DNA of 64,000 bases. Source: Rhizopus arrhizus (taxonomy: Eukaryota > Mucoromycota > Mucoromycetes > Mucorales > Rhizopodaceae). This document shows positions 44,613 to 53,397 of this stretch, piece by piece. Each line of letters opens with the position of its first letter. Within the stretch, counting starts at the first letter, position 1. A program made the translations under genes and the position numbers. Location: positions 620,001-684,000 of the forward strand of contig JAKZZE010000007.1 in NCBI GenBank assembly GCA_024220505.1, in the 5' to 3' direction. The notes beneath the pieces are model-generated. The model was not told the DNA's origin. It ran no database searches and worked only from the letters and a program-made list of their open reading frames with translations.

Positions 44613-45644
44613 TTAATAGTCTGTCCAACGTCCTTTGTTCTGAATACACTTTTGTATAAGTTGTGGCATACTTTTTATAACTTTTTGACACTCTTCCGGC
44701 TTCATAAGGTCGTACCAAAGCTTAGTCACACGTTCATAAAGCTCGTTCATGCCTTTTGGTGCAGTTTCATAGTCATTAAGCCTCCTTTTCAACAATGACC
44801 ACATATTTTCGATAGGGTTTAAGTCTGGAGATTGCGCAGGCCATTGTAAAACAGTATAAGATTGTTTTTGGAGGTACTCCTTTACTACTTTTGATGTATG
44901 CTTAGGGTCGTTGTCATGCTGAAAAATCACCTGGTGACGTTCAAAGCCTAATTTACTGACACCATACTCAATTGTACGCTCCACTTCATCCTCCAAAATC
45001 TCTTTATACAATTCTTTGCCCATATTACCATTGATTTTGCACATCCAACCGACTTCAGCATAGGTAATGGCACTCCACAACATAATACTGCCTCCACCGT
45101 GTTTAACAGTCATCTTCACATGATGGGATTTTAGGCTTTCCCCTGATCGAATCCATGCCCAGGCGCGTCCATCCGAATTAAATCTATTGATTTTTGTCTC
45201 GTCTGACCAAATAGCACGTTTCCAGTCATCTACTGTCCAGTCCTTGTGAGTAATACACCAAGAAAGCCTGTTGCGGATATTCTTCGCACTGAGTAATTGC
45301 TTCTTTGGCTTCTCAATCGCACCTAAGCCTGCCTTCCGAAGGACTCTACGAACTGTTTCGACACCTACTTTCTTTCCGATATCGTTTTCAAGGCATTCGG
45401 TAACCTTCACAGCACTTGGAACACGATTTTTCGTGACCTGGCGTACACAGTAACGTTCATCGGCTGCAGACAACACCTTGGGTCGACCCATGTTTGGCTT
45501 CATAACACCAGTGCTATGAGTTTTTCGGAGTCTCCCAACCGTACTCTTGCTTAAACCCGTCAATTCTTCCACCTCCCGAACCGACTTACCTTGTTTAAGG
45601 AGAGAAATAACTTGAAATACCATATCTTGGGGGACGTGTTTCAT
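44613..45644 (-). CDS. Epsilon Tc1-like transposase (DD34E), uninterrupted
   Basis: 343 residues if started at the Met at 45644 (MKHVPQDMVFQ), the usual Tc1 length. The frame stays open up to 45761, which would add 39 residues with no family counterpart. N-terminal helix-turn-helix (SVREVEELTGLSKSTVGRL), then GRPK; a second paired-like helix set (VGVETVRRVLRKAGL); catalytic Asp in WSDETKIN, Asp in QHDNDPKH and Glu in PDLNPIEN with 34 residues between the last two; the VKHGGGSIMLW box; and a GRWTDY end. All catalytic residues are present. It would cut at the epsilon TIRs, but one TIR is now split by Gypsy-2. It could still act in trans. Confidence 0.9.
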   Translation of the reverse strand: MKHVPQDMVFQVISLLKQGKSVREVEELTGLSKSTVGRLRKTHSTGVMKPNMGRPKVLSAADERYCVRQVTKNRVPSAVKVTECLENDIGKKVGVETVRRVLRKAGLGAIEKPKKQLLSAKNIRNRLSWCITHKDWTVDDWKRAIWSDETKINRFNSDGRAWAWIRSGESLKSHHVKMTVKHGGGSIMLWSAITYAEVGWMCKINGNMGKELYKEILEDEVERTIEYGVSKLGFERHQVIFQHDNDPKHTSKVVKEYLQKQSYTVLQWPAQSPDLNPIENMWSLLKRRLNDYETAPKGMNELYERVTKLWYDLMKPEECQKVIKSMPQLIQKCIQNKGRWTDY

Positions 45645-46032
45645 ATTGAGATTTAATGAGCGAGTTATAGCAGAGTAGGAGCTTAAAGCTTTAGCAAATA
45701 ATAATTTGGGCATCAGATACGTTTGCGACGCTAATATATGCAGTTTGGTGATTGTATGCAAGTTGTGGGTGGATATTTTGTAGATATTCCGATTTTTTCA
45801 ATATGCTCCCAAAAGTGTCCCAATGCACCGCTCGTTTTGTATATGCTTTATCTCCGCCCGTGTTACATCAATTGAAATGTAACTTGTACCACGTACATCT
45901 ACATTACCGTAGCTTTCAAATGAGGTACAACAAGACATATTTTATGCAAACAGCAATAGCACTAATGACAGCGAAAGACAAAATTACAAAACATTGGGAC
46001 ACTTTTGGGAGTCACTGTATGTTATAAATGAC

Positions 46033-46105
46033 TTAATACTTCGTAGATCCACCATTGACATCGATTACTGCCTTAATACGCGCAGGCATAGTGTCAATAT
46101 ACCTT
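46033..46105 (-). pseudogene. Tail of a further Tc1-like transposase
   Basis: On the minus strand the sequence reads YIDTMPARIKAVIDVNGGST then KY and TAA (46035-46033), the normal Tc1 C-terminus. It is cut on one side by an LTR scrap starting at 46106. Epsilon lies just beyond its stop. No other part of this copy is seen. Confidence 0.7.
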
Positions 46106-46156
46106 CTGTTAAGGATACATAAGATTATAGTCACTTTATTTTAGTAAAAGGAATCA
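46106..46156 (+). repeat. 5' end of LTR zeta
   Basis: About 50 bp starting TGTTAAGGATACATAAG, matching the minus strand of 8372-8422. It ends where gamma-3 begins. Confidence 0.65.
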
Positions 46157-46158
46157 TA

Positions 46159-47788
46159 CAGTAGCGGACAAAACTGGTGCACAAAAATTAAAATCAACAT
46201 TGCATCTCCGCCATATGTCTGCGACTTTTGTGGCATATACCATCTGAAAGACAGTCCAAAATATACATTATGTTATGTAAACCGGAACTGTGCCGGACAT
46301 CCCCCAGGCATAAGGTCATTTTTAGTGATTTTTTGCATATTTCAATTTTCGCCAAAAATGTAGTGCTTGTCTAGCCTTCTTTCAATTTTCCCCATATCTC
46401 TCCCGTTTGCTTTCAGATTTCACAGCATATTAGTAAATTTTAGTAGCTCTTAAAAAATATATAAAACTGTACTTATTTTGTATTTCCCATTGAGTCCCCC
46501 CTTTTGTTTTTACCCTATTCACTATAACAAAGTACTAGCCTTATATGTTTAAGAAAATAAGCAACTGTAAAAACGAAACTCTGAGATCTCGAATACACTT
46601 AGTTCGTACGACAACAGATATTCCTAGAGTAACAAGAATCTCTAAATGGACAATCAACAGGAGAAAGAGGGAACAAAGAAACTTAATGTCTTGTGATCAT
46701 GAAGGTATTCCGCTATTAGCCTGAAAAGTTATTAGTTCAGTCATCAACCTAGAGCTTGGACAAGGTCCGCTACACACAGTTCCTGATGCTCAGCACATTT
46801 TGAGGACCTTAAGATACAGTGTTAGCAGACTGTCAGTCTAAAGGCACAGTAGGAAGCTAGATTTTGAGTCCGGAAGTAAGGAATCGAAGAATTTCATCAG
46901 CTGTATAAGTCGGAAAAAGCGATGAATGTGGTATCACAACAAGCCATTGTATACTATAGAGGGCTGGAAGTCTGCTATCTTTAGCAATGAAACAAATATG
47001 AACATTATGGATGCAGACAGTATACACTAATATTGAAAGCAAGTCGAGCAACCTTAGCGATTTTTTCACGGTGATCAAACAATGAAGCATGCTGGCTGCT
47101 CTGTTATGTTTTAAGGCTGTATTAGATATTGAGGACCAGAATATGTGTGTCAGGTATACGATGGTATAATGAACTCATAAATATGCACATATATTTCGCT
47201 TACTTCATACCACAAAAGCCTAGCGTATAGTGGTCTAAAACGTCGTAATCTCTCGTTTCAGTATGACAATGACACAAGGCACAAGTCAACGCATACCACA
47301 AACTCAATATTTGATAACAGCGCCTCTGTGCTACAAGTTTAGCCGCCACTAATCCCGGCCTAAGTCCGCTTAAGCATGCCAGGTGGCAATTGATGGCAAA
47401 GGTATGATGATACGACACTAGATCAAAAAGGGTCGATGATCTTTGGAAAAGAATAGTTAAAGAGCCGGGTTCTTTTACTGAAAATGATATACACGCATAT
47501 TATTAGCATATGCAAAGAAGAACATCCGATGATATCAAGAGATGAGATGATTATATAAATTCTAAGGTCTTAGCCACTTTTGCGGTTTTTAGAAAATATA
47601 AAATTTTATAAATTTAAAACACGCTCATCGCTCAGTTTTAACACTGTCATGCTTAGAACATACATAAATTACAATGACTAGTATATCCTCCTTCTAGTAC
47701 AGTTTCATGACTATTGCAACTACCATGAGCAGGTAATGGTAGTTAAAAGCTGAAAAAAAGTTTTGTGCACCAGTTTTGTCCGCTACTG
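46159..47788 (+). mobile_element. Tc1-like gamma-3 (fossil transposase)
   Basis: 1630 bp, TA on both sides (46157-46158 and 47789-47790). The same termini and fossil transposase as gamma-1 and gamma-2. The left flank is LTR zeta and the right flank is Gypsy-3 pol, so the two sides do not come from one uninterrupted target. Confidence 0.85.
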
Positions 47789-47790
47789 TA

Positions 47791-50762
47791 CCTTGAGAAT
47801 CTTCTTGTAATAAAACAGCACCCACAGCAAAATCACTTGCATCACATTCAATTCTAAATGGCTTGCTCATATCAGGATTCATTAATACTGGAGCTGAGGA
47901 TATTTTCTTCTTAATATAATCAAAGCTCTTCTGACATTGTTCATTCCATTGTATCGCACGACATTTAGCACCAACACCTTTCGTTAGATCAGTAAGCGGA
48001 GCAGCAATCCCTGCAAAATTTTTTATAAATCTTCGGTAATGTTGCGCTAAGCCCATAAACTGTCTGACTTGTTGAACATTTATAGGTACTGGCCATTCCA
48101 TTATTGCTTGAACCTTTTTTGCAGCAGGTAGTATCCCTTTGGCACTAATGTTGAAACCTAGGAAAGTTAATTCCTTGCGATTAAATAAGCACTTTTTTGT
48201 ATTTATGATAAGTTTAGCATCATTTAGTTTCCGGAGTACTAGTCCAACATGTTTCTTGTGTAATTCTTCATCACCATCAGTAAATATTAGAATGTCATCA
48301 AGATAGACCATTACAAACTTGTCAATGTATTCAGATAATATATTGTTCATCATTTTTTGAAATGCAGGACCACTATTAGATAAACCAAAAGGCACCACTT
48401 TCCAACAGAATTGGCCATACCTTGTACTTATAGCCGTTTTAAGTGAATCATCATCCGATAGTCTTTGCTGATGAAAACCATTTGTTAAATCGAGCGATGT
48501 AAAATGCTTAGCATTGTATAATCTTTCCAGACATTCATCAATACGAGGCAGCTGGATTTTTTGTTTCAAGGTGACTTTGTTTAGCATTCTGTAGTCGCAA
48601 CACATTCTTAAATCACCATTAGGCTTTCGTACAAACAATACTGGATTAGACCATTCAGATACACATGGTTCTATTAATCCTTTGCTTAGTAGTTCATCTA
48701 ATTGCTTTCGTAGTTCAGCTAATTCAAGTGGAGACATTTTATAAGGTGGCCTAGCTACAGGAACAACATCCGGTTTTGTAACAATTATATCTTGAGTATC
48801 ACGCATAGGAGGCAATCCTGTGATGTGGCCTTTGAAAACATCAGGAAATTCTTTCTTAAATTCTACTGCCCAGGGATCATTTGTGTCATTTATGTTGTTT
48901 ATACAGTTCACACTATTTCCTTTAAATTTAACATCAAGAAAATAACATTCGGTAACTTGATTCTTTTTGAATAAACGTTCCACTTGTTTAGCAGAGATAA
49001 CCATACTGTTGGCTTGTTGCATTGGTTTTTTATCTATGATATCATCCCGAGGCACCATGGTGATTTCATAACCATCCTGCGCAGTAATTGTCCATGAACT
49101 TTCGAACCAGTCCGGTTTGGGTTTGACCTTTTTTAACCATTCATTTCCAAGTATTATGTCGAATTTTGATTCAAATATAAATGTCCTGAAAGTGTTAACA
49201 AAGTTCTTACCCCTCCCCTTTATTTCCATAGTACAAAGTGCTTCACCAGATATGATTGTTTGTTCACCGTTAGCTGTTTCGACAGCTTGATTAGATACAG
49301 TTTTGTAAGAATCAACTAATGGAATTAACTTAGGATGGATATAATTCGCACTAGCACCAGTATCTATTAGGGCGCGAAAAGTTTGACCCCGTATTATAAT
49401 ATCATAAGTGGGTAACGAGGTATGAGTATTAGAGGCGTTCATCAAAAAATCACGATCAATAGATAAGTCAAAGGAGTAGGGAGAGAGGTCAAGTAAAGAA
49501 TCTTTATTAACACTATCAAAGGAATTCAAATTACTAGGATGTCTGTTTTCATGATTGTTATTACTCTGCTCAAAATTAACAAGGTCAGCTTGATAAATTC
49601 TGTTGTTGACTTGAGATCGATTATATTGCTGCCCTTTATGTGAACGGCCATGATTTCTATTTTGTCGTATTCTATTCTGTTCAAATTCACGAACATCTCG
49701 TAGTCTTGTTCTGCATTCAGCTATCATATGTCCCGATTTATTACACCAGTAGCAGATTATGTTACTTTTAGGTTTTTGCTGAAAGCGATCTTGTTGATGA
49801 TAATTGTTTCTGTTGGGCTTGACCATGGCATTTAGTTGTTGCATTAACATAGATAAATCCATAGGATCATTAAGAATATGTTCTTGACGCCCATTAGGAA
49901 CGGTTAATCCAGTTTGTCTAGCACTATCATATGCTATAGCAAAACGTGTAGCTTCTTCCAATGTTCTGGGTTCCTTTGTTATAACATGAATTCTAACATC
50001 ATTTTTCAAGCCACGGACGAATCGATCAAGTGCTTCATCATCTGATATTCTAGGAAGGTCCAGTAGTATGTCTTGGAAGTTGTCAACATAGTCTACCACC
50101 GAGGTTACTTGTTTCGAATTTGCTAAATTGTCTCTTGCGGCTTGTTCAGAATAAGCTGGTTTAAATGCAAAATCTAACAGTAATTTGAATCTTTCCCAAG
50201 TTGTAGGAGTCTCATCTCTCTGTACTAGCTGATTCCACCATTTTTGAGCTCGACCCCTTAATAGCGTAATTGCATATGGTAATCTTCTTTCTTGAGGTAC
50301 ATTATTGAATTCATGGTATCTCTCTACTTCTTCAGTCCATAATCTTATAACGGCAGCATTTCTTTCTCCATTATATGTAGATGGTATTGGAATACGAACA
50401 TTGCTTGTTTCATTAGACTTGTTATTTATTGCTGTAGATACAGCACTAGCTATTAACTGGGCTAAATCTTGCATATTTATATTATTTTGCGTCATTTTAC
50501 TATCTTCTATTATAGTGTCTTCTTCAATTAAAGGTTGCTTATTACTATTTAAAATAAAGCTTGTTGCTATTTTCGAGGCTATTGCGTCCAAATATTCTTC
50601 TGTTTTGATACTGTAATTTTGTTTTTGGTTTTCAGGTAAAGAGGGTACCTTGCGATATAAAATATACTTGCTTCTAAATTCTGGTGGGAGTAACTTGTAT
50701 ACTCTTTCTTCAATTTCAAATGTCTTTTGTTCTTGAGATAAGGGATTCTTTCCGCTTGACAT
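47791..50762 (-). pseudogene. gag-pol: Gypsy-3 Gag-Pol, truncated in RNase H by gamma-3
   Basis: About 990 codons from ATG 50762. Gag with a matrix/capsid-like region (RLWTEEVERYHEF, LLRGRAQKWWNQL, about 140-250), a CCHC knuckle CYWCNKSGHMIAEC (~335), protease LIDTGAS (~466), reverse transcriptase with VYLDDILIF (~817) and the start of RNase H (ECDASDFAVGAVLL, ~970). It stops at the gamma-3 TA; the open frame runs 31 codons into gamma-3 (to 47694), giving a chimeric end. The rest of RNase H, integrase and 3' LTR are absent. A different Ty3/Gypsy lineage from Gypsy-1 and -2, judged by its CCHC motif and tRNA-type primer site. Confidence 0.85.
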
Positions 50763-50801
50763 TAATTTTAATTCGTTGTTGCAAAGGCTTGCAGATATTT
50801 A

Positions 50802-50816
50802 CAACAGATGCTACCA
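50802..50816 (-). other. Gypsy-3 primer-binding site
   Basis: Minus-strand TGGTAGCATCTGTTG begins two bases inside the 5' LTR. It would pair with a tRNA ending GATGCTA-CCA. This contrasts with Gypsy-1 and -2, where no such site is visible. Confidence 0.65.
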
Positions 50817-50818
50817 AT

Positions 50819-50974
50819 TGTCGTAGTTGCTCACCAATAGTCTTTTTATATTAATTAACAAAAGTATAGATAACTTATTAAAATAGTGAATGAGTCTTTA
50901 TTTAATTAAAATAGAGGAATATTTATATTATTTCTATATGCTGCGGTTGTGTATCTATTATTTTAATATTGTAA
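50819..50974 (-). repeat. Gypsy-3 5' LTR (short)
   Basis: The plus strand starts TGTCGTAGTTGC, so the LTR 3' end reads CTACGACA on the minus strand. About 155 bp, with TATAAATATT and AATAAAGAC on the minus strand. The outer end merges with the eta internal segment near 50975 without a clear TG. It resembles LTR iota (31043-34477). Confidence 0.55.
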
Positions 50975-51541
50975 TAAATTTTTACTAGTTCGCTTGAGTG
51001 TGTTGAGTTGAGGTTTAAATAAACAGATTTAAGTTGTAATTGGTATAATAATTGCTTTTATATGAGTTGGATTGGCTTGATTCGCTTGTTATAGTGACCA
51101 CCAGATCTTATAAAGTAGATCAAACTGTTTTAGTTAAGGTAGAATAAAAATAAAAAGATAAAGTAAAATAAAAAAGGGGATTTACAATGAAGTATAATAG
51201 CTTCAAGGGACTTCTTGTTCTTGATGTTAAATAAAATAAGAGATAGTTTGCCTCTTTAAAAGAATATTTATTTGATAAAAAGAAAAAGTAAAAATAAAAT
51301 AAGAGAGAAGTTAGGAAGTTAGAAGTTAAGAAGTTAAGAAGTAATATTTTTTGAGATTATTATGTGAGGTTATTTATATGTTTTTGGGTTTTATGATTTT
51401 GTTCTGTTTTTGGTATTTTGAATGGTTGTTATAACATAAGAGGCGGTTGTTGTATAGTGTAAGGTGGTTGTTGTAAACTGCAAGGCGTTCGTTATAAACT
51501 GCAACGATTTAAATTCCGACGTTTCATTCTTGTTTGTTACA
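50975..51541 (-). repeat. Eta-family LTR plus internal segment, inverted
   Basis: LTR 51104-51541 (minus, starts TGTAACAAACAAG) and internal 50975-51103 with the primer-binding-like site at 51091-51103. Nearly the same as 35189-35754. Its start lies about 180 bp beyond the 3' end of tRNA-Asn. Confidence 0.6.
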
Positions 51542-51722
51542 ATATTGAATGTATGGTGCTGCGGTTTCTACTGCGGTTGATATATTGTTTTTGAATAGCC
51601 AAAAGAAGTACAATGTAGCATACCAAATTTAGAATGAAAAGTATGACAGCAGCCGAACAAAAGTACGACACACAAGAAAATACAAAAAAGGTGAGAGCCC
51701 CAGAAGAAAAGGGAAACTGCTA

Positions 51723-51796
51723 CGCTCCTAGGTGGGCTCGAACCACCAACCTCCTGATTAACAGTCAGACGCGCTAGCCAATTGCGCCATAAGAGC
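51723..51796 (-). tRNA. tRNA-Asn (anticodon GTT)
   Basis: Minus-strand cloverleaf: acceptor GCTCTTA with TAGGAGC plus discriminator G; D arm GGCGCAATTGGCTAGCGC; anticodon stem TCTGA/TCAGG with loop CTGTTAA, so anticodon GTT; and T arm GGTTCGAGCC. No intron. A TTTT polymerase III terminator is at 51706-51709. CACTA element C begins 56 bp upstream (at 51853). The 101-codon minus ORF across it is a shadow. Confidence 0.95.
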
Positions 51797-52695
51797 TTGT
51801 TAATATTGACAGGTAACTGGTAATTGTGGGCGATAAACTCAACTCGGTTCGGCACTGCAAATAATCGTTCCAATTAGGTACCGGATTGCGCAAGATTGCT
51901 CTTCGTTTGGGTAACAAATTGTTACTTTTTTTCGTGAAAAAAATTAAATCTTGCTGTATTGATCATTTTCGAATTTTGAAAAAAGATTTAGATGCGAAAA
52001 AAATAAAGAAATTTAACGATGTTGTTATTTTATTTGTAGGGTAAATATTCATGGAGTTATTCATGTTTTTAAAGAAATGTCTTTTTTTACAAACGATCTT
52101 TTTTTGGAAAGCGTATTTCTCTCCATTGTTTAAAGACCGATATTTTCTTTTTTTTATTTTTGAGGGCAAAATGCGGAAATCAAAAGCACCGTGCGATTAT
52201 TTTGTACAGAAGAATACATATTAGGAAGGCAATCTGTGATCTTTAGCTAAGCTCATTGGAAATGTGTAACAGAACGTAACAAAATAGTTGCGTTTAGTAA
52301 AAAAAAAAAAAGAAGCTGAAAGATTAAAAGTAAAAAAAAAAGACAAAGTTAAAAAAAAGACACAGTTAAAAAAAAAAGACAGCGAAAAAAAAAAAGAATA
52401 TAGCAATAAAAGGTTCCTTATTCAAATGAAAACAATAATCTAGAGCAAATATACTTTATAGAAATGCAAATGCTTTTATGTTATAACAAAAGAATACTTG
52501 TATATTCTAAAAAGAATAAAAAAATAAAGAAGCTTTGCTCACATTTTGTTATAATTAACACATACAAGTACAGCGTTTTTGTTTTTCAAGTAAATAGATG
52601 GCTTTATTATTTTTTATGACAAATAATACAAGAGAATATATGTTTTTAAGCTTACACTGGTTCATTACTTACCTCATGTTTACACATGGGTGTAA

Positions 52696-52757
52696 TTTGC
52701 CATTAGGCCATTAGGCCATTAGCCATTAGCCATTAGCCATCAGCCATTAGCCATTAG
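52696..52757 (+). repeat. Short tandem repeat CATTAGC/CATTAGGC in element C
   Basis: About eight imperfect 7-8 bp units (GCCATTA). A shorter version with about four units is present in element B near 28932-28960. Confidence 0.7.
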
Positions 52758-53185
52758 AGATGTTAACATTGCCAACTTCCGTTACCAAAGAGGAATTTTC
52801 AGCAGCAAGCAGTAATAAAAGTTTGATATTCTTATAGCTTTGTCATGTTGGAAAGAACAGCTTCTCTCATGAGGTTAATGTTCATCATCCGAATGTGTCC
52901 CATTAGGAATTCCTACTGTAAAAAAAAAAAAAAAAAAAAAAAGAAATCGACATTAGACTTGGTTGTTATTTTTTTTAATAAACTTACATTTGACCAGTGC
53001 TTGAGCTTTCTTTTTTTCTTATGCCTTTGGCATCTAGAGTATTCCATGAAACAAAACGAGGGAAAAAAAAAACGTTACTTTAAGCACCGACTTTGTTTTT
53101 TAAATTTAACATGTTTTTTTTTATCAGGCATATTTTCTCTTTCTACCAATTTTCTTTGCTATTTCCAAATTTAAAAAATATAAAC

Positions 53186-53361
53186 ATGAACAACTTCAAC
53201 ACCACCAAAATTATTTGTACCTGTTCTGAATGCAGCAACCATCCCAATGGATTCAGAATGCTTGCAAAGAGAACTGTAAGAGGTCATGAACTTATCGACA
53301 GAGTTAGAAATAGAGGTTTTTTTGTTTTATTTTTCAATAGAAATCCAAACGTGCTAATTTT

Positions 53362-53397
<36 letters not shown>

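Larger units (their letters stand above)
38352..46017 (-). mobile_element. Tc1-like epsilon element, split by Gypsy-2
   Basis: TA-flanked (38350-38351 and 46018-46019). The TIR is about 235-240 bp (38352-38420 plus 44427-44600; 45780-46017), with outer motif CCCAAAAGTGTCCCAATG and an inverted inner copy of it. It carries an uninterrupted transposase gene (44613-45644). Gypsy-2 lies in the left TIR. The two outer flanks are unrelated repeats (an eta LTR on the left, a Tc1 tail on the right), so the site was rearranged or the flanking DNA was lost. Confidence 0.85.

Noticed and set aside
25294..47418. 72- and 77-codon ORFs conserved in three places (25294, 25622, 31934, 46857, 47200)
   Set aside because: They lie antisense to the decayed Tc1 transposase of the gamma elements; conservation reflects recent copying of the whole element.
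47694..47790. C-terminal 31 codons of the Gypsy-3 frame as part of its RNase H
   Set aside because: They are encoded by the gamma-3 TIR and interior; Gypsy-3 similarity stops at the TA 47789-47790.
51568..51873. 101-codon minus-strand ORF
   Set aside because: It runs straight through tRNA-Asn and the end of CACTA element C, so it is a shadow.
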